A stretch of DNA of 50,156 nt from Alkaliphilus flagellatus (GTDB lineage Bacteria > Bacillota > Clostridia > Peptostreptococcales > Natronincolaceae): positions 1 through 50,156 of the forward strand of contig NZ_JAHLQK010000009.1 of assembly GCF_018919215.1 (NCBI RefSeq), in the 5' to 3' direction. This document shows, in pieces, positions 8,139 through 17,169 of this stretch; the stretch's first letter is position 1, and every line of letters begins with the position of its first letter. The notes under the pieces are model-generated. The model did not search any database. It saw only the letters and a list, made by a program, of their open reading frames with translations, and was not told the DNA's origin. Made by a program: the position numbers and the translations under genes.

Positions 8139-8434
8139 TTGCAAGATGAGCATTTTATGTAATCAATGCCTGCATCTAGATTGAGAAAAGGATACATATT
8201 GAAATTAGTAATCTCAATACTTTTATGGTGTTGGGATTTATATATTATTATACTTGCTAACTAAAGAATCAACTTATATTTTCTAGATTTTATATCTTAA
8301 ACTATTGTTATTTAATAAATATAAATAAGTGGAATCATTAACAAAAAATATTAGAACTGCTAAAATTTTTGTGCATATTATAATAAAAAAGCAACTATTA
8401 TATAGCAAAATAACAAATATAATAAGGAGAAATA
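8139..8434. other. AT-rich spacer, no gene seen
   Basis: About 300 bases without a supported gene or stable RNA. A possible 67-codon frame at 8329-8532 starts at GTG without a ribosome site and runs into repeat R2, so I do not call it. Confidence 0.5.
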
Positions 8435-8626
8435 TAGACAAATTTCATAGAATAAGTTATAATAGAACAGTGCCTAAAAGCTTTACTACTGTATTTTTTA
8501 GGACTTTTGACAAAAACATTGACCAACTATAAATTAAGCGAATATAACATTTTTAAGGGTATATTCATTTGAAGGTCTAGATTCCTAAACCCTATGCGGG
8601 AGGTTTGAATCCTCTTAGGTAGACCA
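8435..8626 (+). pseudogene. Decayed promoter + tRNA-Arg copy R2
   Basis: The segment starts with the same TAGACAAATTT as R1, has TTGACC (8519-8524), an 18-base spacer and TATAAC (8543-8548), and ends in 45 bases (8582-8626) matching the tRNA-Arg 3' part at about 35 positions, including CCTAA of the anticodon loop. The D-arm is missing. GGTCTA (8573-8578) can pair with TAGACC (8620-8625), which would give a shortened tRNA-like fold. Confidence 0.5.
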
Positions 8627-8633
8627 TTTATAA

Positions 8634-9104
<471 letters not shown>

Positions 9105-9111
9105 CAATGAA

Positions 9112-9157
9112 ACTCAGCTAGCGCTGAGTACTCTACTTACATCAAATCAAAGATTTG
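9112..9157 (+). repeat. Two-hairpin element, copy B (tRNA-Ser leader)
   Basis: ACTCAGC/GCTGAGT hairpin (9112-9129) is followed after 13 bases by CAAATC-AAA-GATTTG (9143-9157). It ends 14 bases before tRNA-Ser. The linker (GAGTACTCTACTTACA) resembles that of copy A and of the inverted copy D. Confidence 0.6.
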
Positions 9158-9171
9158 GGTAATTAAAACAT

Positions 9172-9260
9172 GGAGAGATGTCCGAGTTGGCTAAGGGGCA
9201 CGCCTGGAAAGCGTGTAAGGCCGAAAGGCCCCGCGGGTTCGAGTCCCGCTCTCTCCGCCA
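9172..9260 (+). tRNA. tRNA-Ser (anticodon GGA)
   Basis: A class II tRNA with a long variable arm (GTAAGGCCGAAAGGCCCC). Acceptor GGAGAGA/TCTCTCC, anticodon stem CACGC/GCGTG with loop CTGGAAA (GGA), T-arm GCGGGTTCGAGTCCCGC. Discriminator G, encoded CCA. It reads TCC/TCT and fits the serS T-box. Confidence 0.97.
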
Positions 9261-9279
9261 TTAGAAAGTTTAAAAGTTT

Positions 9280-9548
9280 GCTGTGCTAGACGGGGAGGTA
9301 GCGGTGCCTTGTAACCTGCAATCCGCTATAGCAGGGTTGAAATCCTCTTGGAGGCTCGCACTTTGTAGGGCTGGCCTAAACAAGTGGCGATGAGAATTGG
9401 GTCCTACGCAACGGAAAGTCATGAATCCCGTCAGGTCCGGAAGGAAGCAGCGGTAAGTGATCCCTTTCGTGTGCCGCAGGGAAGCCTAATTTGAGTTAAC
9501 TATTTAGGTAACGCTTATGAAGACGAGTCAAATTGAGGTGCACGGCTT
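9280..9548 (+). ncRNA. ffs: Signal recognition particle RNA (large, Bacillus type)
   Basis: The universal SRP domain IV is plain: GTCAGGTCCGGAAGGAAGCA followed by GCGGTAAG near 9437. The total length is about 267 nt with an Alu-like 5' part, as in Bacillus/Clostridium scRNA. The ends were placed by terminal pairing of GCTGTGC (9280) with GCACGGC (9540-9546). It binds Ffh for co-translational targeting. An intrinsic terminator follows at 9573. Confidence 0.95.
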
Positions 9549-9572
9549 AAAATAATATATTATATAAACCAT

Positions 9573-9607
9573 AAAACCATGAGAATTTTTTATCATGGTT
9601 TTTTTAT
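9573..9607 (+). terminator. SRP RNA terminator
   Basis: AAACCATGA pairs with TATCATGGTTT (short offset), followed by a T-run. Confidence 0.75.
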
Positions 9608-9819
9608 GCAAAAAAAGAAATATGCTATTATTTAATAGGATAATTTTAAAAAGATGTAGGTGGATTTGTAAATGCTACATTTAAAACAACACTAATATAT
9701 GCTACACTTATAATAAGTGAAGATATCATCTTCTTATAACAATCATTATATAATAGAGGAGTAAGCTTTCTTGGAGTGTAAGACAGAGGATTTAATACTG
9801 GCAATTATTGCACAAACAA
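9608..9819. other. AT-rich spacer, no gene seen
   Basis: About 210 bases between the SRP RNA terminator and the Rex-like box. It contains no supported gene and presumably holds the promoter of the hydrogenase-like operon. Confidence 0.5.
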
Positions 9820-9837
9820 TCGTTAAAATATTAACAA
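9820..9837. promoter_or_regulatory. Rex-like binding site
   Basis: TCGTTAAAATATTAACAA matches the Rex consensus TTGTTAAN4TTAACAA at all but one position. It lies 19 bases before the TTG start of the next operon, where binding would block transcription or elongation. Rex senses the NADH/NAD ratio. Confidence 0.7.
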
Positions 9838-9856
9838 AATAAAAGGAGGATTTCTT

Positions 9857-10102
9857 TTGATTACAATAAATATTTGTATCGGTAGTGCATGTCATCTTAA
9901 AGGAGCTTATAACGTTATTAAAGGATTACAGAAAATTATAGACGAAAGAAATTTAGAAGATATTGTTTCTGTAAAGGCTGCATTTTGCTTAGGGGAATGT
10001 ACTAAATCAGTTTCAGTAAAAGTTAATGATGACAAAGTTGTATCGGTTAGTGAAAAAACTGTAGAAGAGTTTTTCAATAACAATGTTTCTAGGAGGTTAT
10101 GA
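9857..10102 (+). CDS. Thioredoxin-like 2Fe-2S ferredoxin (NuoE/HymA-type)
   Basis: 81 aa with the four cysteines of the thioredoxin-fold 2Fe-2S family: [10 protein letters not shown] (with an upstream Cys in NICIG) and FCLGECTKS. This is the C-terminal half of NuoE/HydC-type subunits as a stand-alone protein. The start is TTG at 9857 with AAAGGAGG eight bases upstream. Its stop overlaps the GTTATGACA start region of the hydrogenase-like gene, so the two are co-translated. It probably passes electrons to or from that protein. Confidence 0.82.
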   Translation: MITINICIGSACHLKGAYNVIKGLQKIIDERNLEDIVSVKAAFCLGECTKSVSVKVNDDKVVSVSEKTVEEFFNNNVSRRL

Positions 10103-10104
10103 CA

Positions 10105-11832
10105 ATGAAGTTAATAAACTTCTCAAGAGAAAAGTGCAATAACTGTCATAAATGTTTAAGAGCATGTTCGTCTAAAGCTATATCGGTTCTTGAAGACCAT
10201 GCAGAAATTGTTGATGAGAAGTGCATTTCATGTGGTAAATGTCACATTGTTTGTCAGAAACAAGCTTTATATATAAAGAGCAAAGTTAACAAAGTAAAAG
10301 ATGCGATACAAAATAATAAAAAAGTAATCGCAAGTATTGCACCATCATTTGCAGGTGCTTTTGAAATGAAGGATGAGGCCCAGATAGTAACTGCATTAAA
10401 ACAGATTGGATTTGACATAGTTGAAGAAACTGCTATAGGAGCTGAAATAGTACTTGATTATTATAAAGAATATGTGAAAAAAGGAAGTTATGACAATTTA
10501 ATTACTACAAGTTGTCCATCTGCTAATTATCTAATTGAAAAATATTATCCATCCCTTATAAAATATATGATACCTATAGTTTCACCTATGATAGCCCATG
10601 GTAAACTACTAAAGCATAAATATGGACCGGATAGTTATGTAGTGTTTATTGGTCCATGTATTGCTAAAAAAGTAGAAGCACAGGATTTTCTACATAGTGA
10701 AATTATAGATTCAGTATTAACATTTCAAGAGATGGATGAGTGGTTTAAGGAAGAAAAAATAGAATTGAAGGAACTAGAGCCTCAATTATTTGATCATATA
10801 TCCTATAGAAGAGGGAGCTCTTTTCCCTTGGAGGGTGGGGTTTTAATAGATGTTTCAGATGAATCACAGAAAAAGTATGAAATAATAAGAGTTATAGGAG
10901 TAGATAGATGTAAAGAAATACTAGAGTGTATTGAAAATAGAAGCATTAGTGGGGTATGTGTAGAGCTTAACGTATGTGAAGGAGGTTGTATAGATGGAGC
11001 AGGTATGCCAAAGGATAATATCAACTACTACACAAGAGAAAAGAGAGTAAAGAACTATGTAAATAAAAAAAGATATTATTCAAATAGTGATGTTGGAATA
11101 GAGCATGTTGATGAAAATATAGATTTTTCAAAAATATTTTTGGATAAAAAGGTTAATAGAAGAAAGGCCTCCGAGAAGGAGCTACAAGAAATATTAAAAA
11201 AAATGGGAAAATACAAGCCAGAGGACGAACTAAACTGTAACGCATGTGGATATGTAACTTGTAGAGAAAAGGCAGAATCAATTTTTGAAGGAACATCAGA
11301 AATAAATATGTGTCTACCATTTATGAGAGGAAAAGCTGAAAGTTTAAAGAATGTTATTTTTGACAATAGTCCTAATGCAATTTTTCTTTTAGATAATGAA
11401 CTATGCGTAAAAGAGTTTAATACTTCCTCAGAAAGAGTATTTAAAATAAAAGCAGATGCCATAAAAGGTAAATCGATATCAAACATAATAAGTGATGAAG
11501 AGTTTAATAAAGTTATGACTACAAAGGAAAGTCTTATAGGACACAAAATTGTTTATCCAGAATACGGTGTTGTATTAATTACGAATATACTATATTTGGA
11601 GAAACAAAATGTTATTATGGCCATAATGACTGATGTAACATTAGCTGAAAAGAATAAGGAAGAACTTGCAAGAGTAAAAGAAAAAACATTAGATGCCGCA
11701 CAAGAAGTAATAGATAAGCAGATGAGAGTAGCACAGGAAATTGCAAGCTTATTAGGAGAAACTACTGCAGAAACAAAGGTAATACTTACAAAACTAAAAG
11801 CTATAGCATTAGGCGAGGCAGGTGATATATAA
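10105..11832 (+). CDS. Sensory-type [FeFe]-hydrogenase-like protein with PAS domain
   Basis: 575 aa. Order: two 4Fe-4S ferredoxin motifs ([14 protein letters not shown] and [11 protein letters not shown], residues about 10-52); hydrogenase large-subunit domain (about 75-310); a 4Fe-4S domain with [14 protein letters not shown] and CLPF (about 370-410); a PAS domain (about 415-520); a helical tail. H-cluster cysteines are kept: Cys137 (TTSCP), Cys185 (GPCIAKK), Cys291 and Cys295 (CEGGC). The proton-relay Cys of TSCCP is Ser here, and the Met residues of the catalytic motifs are replaced, as in sensory (HydS-like) members, so it is likely a redox or H2 sensor rather than a fast hydrogenase. Start 10105 has the better-spaced GGAGG. 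Confidence 0.85.
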   Translation: MKLINFSREKCNNCHKCLRACSSKAISVLEDHAEIVDEKCISCGKCHIVCQKQALYIKSKVNKVKDAIQNNKKVIASIAPSFAGAFEMKDEAQIVTALKQIGFDIVEETAIGAEIVLDYYKEYVKKGSYDNLITTSCPSANYLIEKYYPSLIKYMIPIVSPMIAHGKLLKHKYGPDSYVVFIGPCIAKKVEAQDFLHSEIIDSVLTFQEMDEWFKEEKIELKELEPQLFDHISYRRGSSFPLEGGVLIDVSDESQKKYEIIRVIGVDRCKEILECIENRSISGVCVELNVCEGGCIDGAGMPKDNINYYTREKRVKNYVNKKRYYSNSDVGIEHVDENIDFSKIFLDKKVNRRKASEKELQEILKKMGKYKPEDELNCNACGYVTCREKAESIFEGTSEINMCLPFMRGKAESLKNVIFDNSPNAIFLLDNELCVKEFNTSSERVFKIKADAIKGKSISNIISDEEFNKVMTTKESLIGHKIVYPEYGVVLITNILYLEKQNVIMAIMTDVTLAEKNKEELARVKEKTLDAAQEVIDKQMRVAQEIASLLGETTAETKVILTKLKAIALGEAGDI

Positions 11833-13004
11833 TGGAATTCTTCATTGATGTTGCCTATGATAGTTTAAACAAGTATGGCGAAGAACTTTGTGGAGATAAG
11901 GTAGAAATTATTAATACAGACGAAAGTATAATTATTGTATTGGCTGATGGACTTGGAAGTGGAGTGAAGGCTAACATACTTGCTACAATGACAACTAAGA
12001 TAGCGGGGACTATGCTTAAAGAGGGTGCTAGTATCTATGATACGATAGATACTATTGCAAATACACTGCCTATGTGTAATGTTAGAAAACTAGCTTATTC
12101 TACATTTGGAATTATAAAAATACAGAGTGATGGCAAGGCTTATATGATTGAATATGATAATCCACCAATGTTCTTTACAAGAGGTAATGAGGGTATAGAC
12201 ATTGAAAAAAAAGAGATTATAATAAATGAAAAAAAAATAATGGAAAGCTATATCACTTTAAGAGAAGGAGATACATTGACATTAGTCAGTGATGGGGTTA
12301 TTCATGCTGGAGTTGGAGGAGTCTTAAACCTAGGATGGCAATGGGAAAACGTAGCTGAATATTTGATGAGACAGGTTAAAGTAGAAAAATGTGCTAAAGG
12401 TATTTCAAAAAATTTAGTTGACACATGTAAATGCTTATATGATGGTAAGCCCGGTGATGATACTACCGTTGTTACTGTTAAAATAAGAAAGCCTGAAATT
12501 ATAGACTTGTTCACAGGTCCTCCTGAAGATGAGACAAATGATTCGAGGGTCATAAAAGATTTTATGAAAAATAGAACAAAAAAAGTTGTATGTGGGGGAA
12601 CTGCGGCAAAGATAGTAGGTAGAGAACTAAATCAAGATGTAGTAGTTGACTTAGAATCAATGACAAGAGATGTACCACCTATGGCAAAAATAAAAGGTAT
12701 AGATCTTGTTACTGAAGGTGTACTTACATTGAGTAAAGCCGTTGATAAAATAAAGAAGTATACTAATAATTCAACGAATAGATATACAGTGCATGATTTG
12801 AATGGCAAGGATGGAGCATCTAATTTAGCAAGAATGCTCATAGAAGATTGTACCCATCTTAACCTTTGGGTTGGTAAGGCCATAAATCCAGCCCATCAGA
12901 ATCCCAATCTACCAATAGACTTAAGTATAAAGTTACAAGTTATAAATGAGTTATCAAAATTAATGAGAAGCTTAGGGAAGAAGGTTTCTATAAATTATGT
13001 TTAA
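11832..13004 (+). CDS. SpoIIE/PP2C-type protein phosphatase
   Basis: 390 aa. The N-terminal 220 residues form a PPM/SpoIIE phosphatase domain with metal-binding motifs [28 protein letters not shown] and [11 protein letters not shown]. Residues about 230-390 are a second domain ([17 protein letters not shown] onward) that recurs in homologues paired with sensory hydrogenases; its role is not known to me. The ATG overlaps the previous stop (TAATG). The gene order 2Fe-2S, sensor, phosphatase suggests that cluster redox state sets phosphatase activity, in the way SpoIIE-like proteins act on anti-sigma antagonists. The target is not in the window. Confidence 0.82.
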   Translation: MEFFIDVAYDSLNKYGEELCGDKVEIINTDESIIIVLADGLGSGVKANILATMTTKIAGTMLKEGASIYDTIDTIANTLPMCNVRKLAYSTFGIIKIQSDGKAYMIEYDNPPMFFTRGNEGIDIEKKEIIINEKKIMESYITLREGDTLTLVSDGVIHAGVGGVLNLGWQWENVAEYLMRQVKVEKCAKGISKNLVDTCKCLYDGKPGDDTTVVTVKIRKPEIIDLFTGPPEDETNDSRVIKDFMKNRTKKVVCGGTAAKIVGRELNQDVVVDLESMTRDVPPMAKIKGIDLVTEGVLTLSKAVDKIKKYTNNSTNRYTVHDLNGKDGASNLARMLIEDCTHLNLWVGKAINPAHQNPNLPIDLSIKLQVINELSKLMRSLGKKVSINYV

Positions 13005-13093
13005 TTTAGAACAATTTTTAGCTGACAATGAGTTTTGAACATAAGTCACTTAAGTAGTGAAGTTATTTACATAATAATTATCAATTGAGGAAG

Positions 13094-13124
13094 CTCCACA
13101 GGTATATATACTTGTGGAGTATTT
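13094..13124 (+). terminator. Probable terminator after phosphatase gene
   Basis: CTCCACA pairs with TGTGGAG around an AT-rich loop that can itself pair (AGGTATATATACTT); a weak T-rich tail follows. Confidence 0.5.
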
Positions 13125-13270
13125 TAGTAAAATAATACTTCATTACAAGGCTAAATCCATTTATCATTGAAAAAGCATATTGCGTCTGTTATAATTTTAA
13201 GAAAATATAGAAAACATTGTTCAATACATAAATATATACAAAATTCAAAATTAGAAGGAGAGATAACTAG

Positions 13271-14266
13271 ATGAAATATATTGAAAATCATTCAACAGAT
13301 CCACGTTATAACTTAGCTTTTGAGGAATATGTTTTTAAAAATTTAGAATTAGAAGACGGTTATGTTTTACTATGGAGAAACGAGCCTTCAATAATTATAG
13401 GAAAAAATCAAAATTCAGTTGAAGAAATTAATATGGAATTTGTAAAGGAAAATAATGTTCATGTTGTTCGTAGAATTACAGGTGGAGGTGCAGTTTATCA
13501 CGATCTCGGAAACTTAAACTTCTCTTTTATTACAAAGGCTGGAGATATCGGGGAAATTGATTTTAAAACCTATACTATTCCAGTATTAAGAGCATTAGAA
13601 AAATTAGGAATACCATGTGAACTATCAGGTAGAAATGATATTACAATCGATGGGAAGAAGTTTTCTGGTATTGCACAAAGTGTAATAAAGGGTAGGGTGT
13701 TAAATCACGGAACTTTGCTTTTTAATTCTCAGTTAGATGTACTATCAAATGCATTAAATGTTAAAAGAGATAAAATTGAATCTAAGGGTGTAAAGTCGGT
13801 AGCCAGCCGAGTTACAAACATTAAACCCTATGTAAAAGAAGATATTGATGTATTAGAGTTTAGAGACTTAATACTTAAAAATATATTTGAATATGAAAAT
13901 AAGCCTATTGAAAAGTATGAGCTAACTGAAGAAGATAAAAAAGCTATACAGCAAATGGTAGATGAGAGATATGGTACCTGGGAATGGAACTTTGGTAGAT
14001 CACCTGAGTTTAACTACAAGGGCTACAAACGGTTTGCTGGTGGTGGTGTAGAGGTAAGGCTTCATGTGGAGAATGGATTAATAGACAATTGCAAAATATA
14101 TGGAGATTTCTTTGGTACAGGTGATATAGGAGTGTTAGAAGAAAATTTTAAAGGTGTAAGATATGATGAAGAATCAGTAAAAGAAATGTTAAAAGATTTC
14201 CCTGTCGGTAAGTATTTAGGAAGGATTTCAGAAGAAGAATTTTTAATGTGTTTATTTGATAACTAA
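13271..14266 (+). CDS. lplA: Lipoate-protein ligase A
   Basis: 331 aa. The LplA signatures are present: N-terminal NLAFEEYVF, the lipoate-binding RRITGGGAVYHDLGNLNFSF, and the KFSGIAQSV segment with the catalytic Lys, followed by an accessory C-terminal domain (about 245-331). It activates lipoate with ATP and attaches it to lipoyl domains. The operon downstream encodes two lipoyl-domain proteins (E2 and E3), so the placement is functional. GAAGGAGAGATAA upstream of the ATG is a strong ribosome site. Confidence 0.95.
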   Translation: MKYIENHSTDPRYNLAFEEYVFKNLELEDGYVLLWRNEPSIIIGKNQNSVEEINMEFVKENNVHVVRRITGGGAVYHDLGNLNFSFITKAGDIGEIDFKTYTIPVLRALEKLGIPCELSGRNDITIDGKKFSGIAQSVIKGRVLNHGTLLFNSQLDVLSNALNVKRDKIESKGVKSVASRVTNIKPYVKEDIDVLEFRDLILKNIFEYENKPIEKYELTEEDKKAIQQMVDERYGTWEWNFGRSPEFNYKGYKRFAGGGVEVRLHVENGLIDNCKIYGDFFGTGDIGVLEENFKGVRYDEESVKEMLKDFPVGKYLGRISEEEFLMCLFDN

Positions 14267-14287
14267 ATTTCTAGGGAGATGACAAAA

Positions 14288-14863
14288 TTGAAGTTAGTTT
14301 GCCTTGGCGATAGTTTAACTTTTGGATTTAAAATGACAAGAAATAATACTTGGCCTCAAATTTTAGAGGAGAATTTAAAAATAAAGGTTATAAACAAAGG
14401 TATATGTGGAGATACGACAGGTGGAATGGTATCTAGATTTGGACGTGATGTTTTAGATGAGAAACCAACCCATCTATTATTAATGGGTGGAGCCAATGAC
14501 TTGATTTTTAATGCACCTATGCCTACAATATATTCTAATTTAGCTACTATTATATATCAAGCCTATCACTATAGAATACAGCCTATTGTTGGTATACACA
14601 CGCCTATGGTGCCATCGATGGCTAGAGAAAGCTTTGAGTTTACTGATAATTTTGAAAGAGTTAATAGAGAATTGATTTTACTAAGAGAGTGGATTTTTAA
14701 TTTTAGTAATTTAATGAAATTTGAAACAGTAGATTTTTTTAATGAATTTTATGATCCTGTTAAAAAAATTGGTAAAGAAAATTTGTACATTGATGGAGTT
14801 CATCCCACAATAGAAGGAAATAAAATAATGGCACAATTAGTGATTGAAGCTTTAAATATATAA
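14288..14863 (+). CDS. SGNH/GDSL-family hydrolase
   Basis: 191 aa. Block I CLGDSLTFGF (nucleophile Ser), block II Gly in GDTTGG, block III GGANDL, and block V DGVHPTIEGN (catalytic Asp and His) are all visible. It is a cytoplasmic esterase or lipase-type enzyme. The TTG at 14288 is preferred because GGGAG lies nine bases upstream; the ATG at 14279 directly abuts that site. It lies 13-20 bases after lplA and just before acoR, so it is probably co-transcribed. Its role in lipoate or acid metabolism is unknown. Confidence 0.85.
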   Translation: MKLVCLGDSLTFGFKMTRNNTWPQILEENLKIKVINKGICGDTTGGMVSRFGRDVLDEKPTHLLLMGGANDLIFNAPMPTIYSNLATIIYQAYHYRIQPIVGIHTPMVPSMARESFEFTDNFERVNRELILLREWIFNFSNLMKFETVDFFNEFYDPVKKIGKENLYIDGVHPTIEGNKIMAQLVIEALNI

Positions 14864-14870
14864 GAAGGAT

Positions 14871-16883
14871 GTGTTTAAAGTGTATGTATTACAGGAAAAA
14901 CAGTATAAAAGAACAATAGATGAGACAGAAAATTTCGTTGATAAGAAAACCCCGGTAATCGTACAAAAAGATTATGTTCTAAGGGGCTGGGAAAGATGTA
15001 TAAATAAAGGTCTTAGTCCATATGAAAGAAAAACTGCTAAATGCTATCAAGGAGATGAATTAGATAAAACATTAAGACAAAATATGGAGTTAATTGCTTT
15101 TGCCAAGCCTTTTATGGACAACTTATACTCCTTTGTTAGACATTCTGGTTTTGCTGTAATGTTAACTGATGCTAATGCGTGCCTTTTAGAAGTAATAGGA
15201 GATAAAGAGATTATTGAAGACTCCGATGACAGAGACAACTTTAAAAAAGGCTGTTTGTGGCATGAGAAATATGTAGGTAATACAGCGGTAAATACTGCTC
15301 TCCTTGAAGGAAAGCCACTTCAGATATCGGGGGAGGAGCATTACTGTACAGCATATAAAAATTGGACTTGCTCTTCCGCACCTATTAGAAAAGAAGGAAG
15401 GATTATTGGAGCATTAAATGTAAGAGGCTATATGTGGAATACCCATCCTCATACATTAGGGATGGTAGCTGCTGCTGCAAAAGCCATTGAAAATCAAATA
15501 GTAATTGAAAAAGCCAATGCAGAAATTCTGCTTAAAACCAAATATCAAAGTGCTATTGCTGAATGTATTACAGATGGGTTTTTAACAATAGACAACCATG
15601 GTATTCTCACCTATATAAATGAAACCGGAGCTGATATTTTAGGAATAAACAAAGAAACCGCCCTTGGAAATCCTATTAAAGACTTGGTAGACTTTGACCC
15701 AGTAATATTAGATGTAATTCATACTGGAAAAGGATATGTTGATAAGGAATTCATTGTAAGAAACAACAAAAATGGCGTTAAATATCACTTTATTAAGACT
15801 GCTATGCCTATTCGAGATGAGGAAGGTAACATAGTAGGAGCCATAGATAACTTTAGGAAGATTAAGCGAGTTCATACGATGATGAGAAAGCTAGTTGGGA
15901 ACTATGGGAAGTTTACATTTGATGATATTATTGGTAGTAGCAGTAGAATGAAAGAGTGTATTAGATTATCTAAAATTGCTGCTCGTAGCTCTTCTAACGT
16001 ATTAATTTACGGGGAAAGTGGAACAGGAAAAGAATTGCTAGTTCAATCAATACACAACGCAAGCAATAGAAAAAATGAGAGCTTAGTTTCTATTAACTGT
16101 GCAGCTATTCCTAGTGAATTAATTGAAAGTGAACTTTTCGGTTATGAAGGGGGAGCCTTTACTGGTGCATTAAAAAATGGACAAATAGGGAAATTTGAGT
16201 TAGCAGATGGTGGTACTATTTTTCTGGATGAGATTGGTGATATGCCACTACATATGCAAGCTAAACTTTTAAGGGTGCTTCAGGAAAATCAAATTATGCG
16301 GGTGGGGGGAAGCGATCTACTAGATGTGGATGTACGCATTATTAGTGCCACAAATAAGGACTTGCTTAGTGAATGTAGAAAAGGAAACTTTAGGGAAGAT
16401 CTTTATTATAGATTAAATGTATTAAACATTGTTTCTCCTCCTCTAAGGGATAGGAAGGAAGATATAGAAGCTTTAGTTTGTCATTTTATTAGCAAAATAA
16501 ATGAGAAAATAGGAAGTAATACAGAGGATATTTCTCCAGAGGCCATGGACTGTTTAATGAATTATGACTGGCCAGGTAATGTTAGAGAATTGGAAAACAC
16601 TATAGAACGAGCAGTTAATATATGCTCTGGAACAACTATTGGTATGCAGGATATTTCTAAAAATATACTTGAATACTTGAAGAAAAAATCTGACGGTTGT
16701 AAGGATAAGCCATCTATTGATGTAGATGAAAGCATGGAAATAGAAAGCTTAGAGGAAATAGAGAAGGAAGCCATTGAAAAAGCACTTTTAATTACTAAAG
16801 GGAATATATCCCAGACAGCCAGCGCATTAAAGGTTAGTCGTAATACACTTTATAACAAAATGAAAAAGTATGGCATGCAATAG
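14871..16883 (+). CDS. acoR: Sigma-54-dependent activator, AcoR-like
   Basis: 670 aa. Order: GAF-type sensory region (about 60-215, as in AcoR), PAS domain (about 225-340, with TDGFLTIDNHGILTYINETG), AAA+ sigma-54 interaction domain (about 355-590) with Walker A GESGTGKE, the GAFTGA loop, and R-finger region, then a Fis-type HTH (GNISQTASALKVSRNTLYNK). It activates the downstream dehydrogenase operon from the palindromes at 16909-16964. GTG at 14871 is the nominal start; GTG at 14880 is nearly as good. AcoR family members respond to acetoin, but the ligand here is inferred only. Confidence 0.88.
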   Translation: MFKVYVLQEKQYKRTIDETENFVDKKTPVIVQKDYVLRGWERCINKGLSPYERKTAKCYQGDELDKTLRQNMELIAFAKPFMDNLYSFVRHSGFAVMLTDANACLLEVIGDKEIIEDSDDRDNFKKGCLWHEKYVGNTAVNTALLEGKPLQISGEEHYCTAYKNWTCSSAPIRKEGRIIGALNVRGYMWNTHPHTLGMVAAAAKAIENQIVIEKANAEILLKTKYQSAIAECITDGFLTIDNHGILTYINETGADILGINKETALGNPIKDLVDFDPVILDVIHTGKGYVDKEFIVRNNKNGVKYHFIKTAMPIRDEEGNIVGAIDNFRKIKRVHTMMRKLVGNYGKFTFDDIIGSSSRMKECIRLSKIAARSSSNVLIYGESGTGKELLVQSIHNASNRKNESLVSINCAAIPSELIESELFGYEGGAFTGALKNGQIGKFELADGGTIFLDEIGDMPLHMQAKLLRVLQENQIMRVGGSDLLDVDVRIISATNKDLLSECRKGNFREDLYYRLNVLNIVSPPLRDRKEDIEALVCHFISKINEKIGSNTEDISPEAMDCLMNYDWPGNVRELENTIERAVNICSGTTIGMQDISKNILEYLKKKSDGCKDKPSIDVDESMEIESLEEIEKEAIEKALLITKGNISQTASALKVSRNTLYNKMKKYGMQ

Positions 16884-16908
16884 ATGATTAATAATTAATG
16901 TTAAATAA

Positions 16909-16970
16909 TTGAGCACTGTTCAAAAAATTAGCATATCAATGCTAAAAAATTGAGCAGTGCTCAATTTTTT
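16909..16970. promoter_or_regulatory. AcoR-type upstream activator sites, also able to form a terminator
   Basis: TTGAGCACTGTTCAA (16909-16923) and TTGAGCAGTGCTCAA (16950-16964) are two copies of a palindrome 41 bases apart, about 145-200 bases upstream of the -24/-12 promoter, the typical place for enhancer sites. Between them lies a smaller inverted repeat (TTAGCAT/ATGCTAA). The outer copies can also pair with each other (AATTGAGCACTG/CAGTGCTCAATT) before a T-run, giving an acoR terminator. Confidence 0.7.
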
Positions 16971-17106
16971 ATAAATATTTATTTATCAGAATGATATTAA
17001 AAAATCAAAATATAAAAAATTACAAATATTTAGAACTTGAATATTTGAAGGGTTACAACCTTCTAGCAAGAGGAAAATTTATGAATTTTTTAAAAAATAT
17101 ATATTT

Positions 17107-17122
17107 TGGCACGAAGGGTGCA
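17107..17122 (+). promoter_or_regulatory. Sigma-54 (-24/-12) promoter of dehydrogenase operon
   Basis: TGGCACGAAGGGTGCA has GG and GC separated by exactly ten bases and differs from TGGCACGN4TTGCA at one core base. It lies 48 bases before the E1 alpha start and downstream of the activator palindromes. Confidence 0.85.
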
Positions 17123-17169
17123 TATATAATATGTCGAATTATGAAATATTTTGAGGAGGTGTGACTGCT

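Noticed and set aside
8329-8532. 67-codon frame between the decayed tRNA copies
   Set aside because: It starts at GTG with no ribosome site, has odd composition, and overlaps repeat R2 and its promoter.
9806-9822. TGGCAATTATTGCACA as a sigma-54 promoter before the hydrogenase-like operon
   Set aside because: GG and GC are eight bases apart, not ten, and no sigma-54 activator gene is adjacent.
11076-11546. Minus-strand 156-codon frame inside the hydrogenase-like gene
   Set aside because: It is the antisense shadow of a well-supported coding region, with low-complexity Ser/Leu composition.
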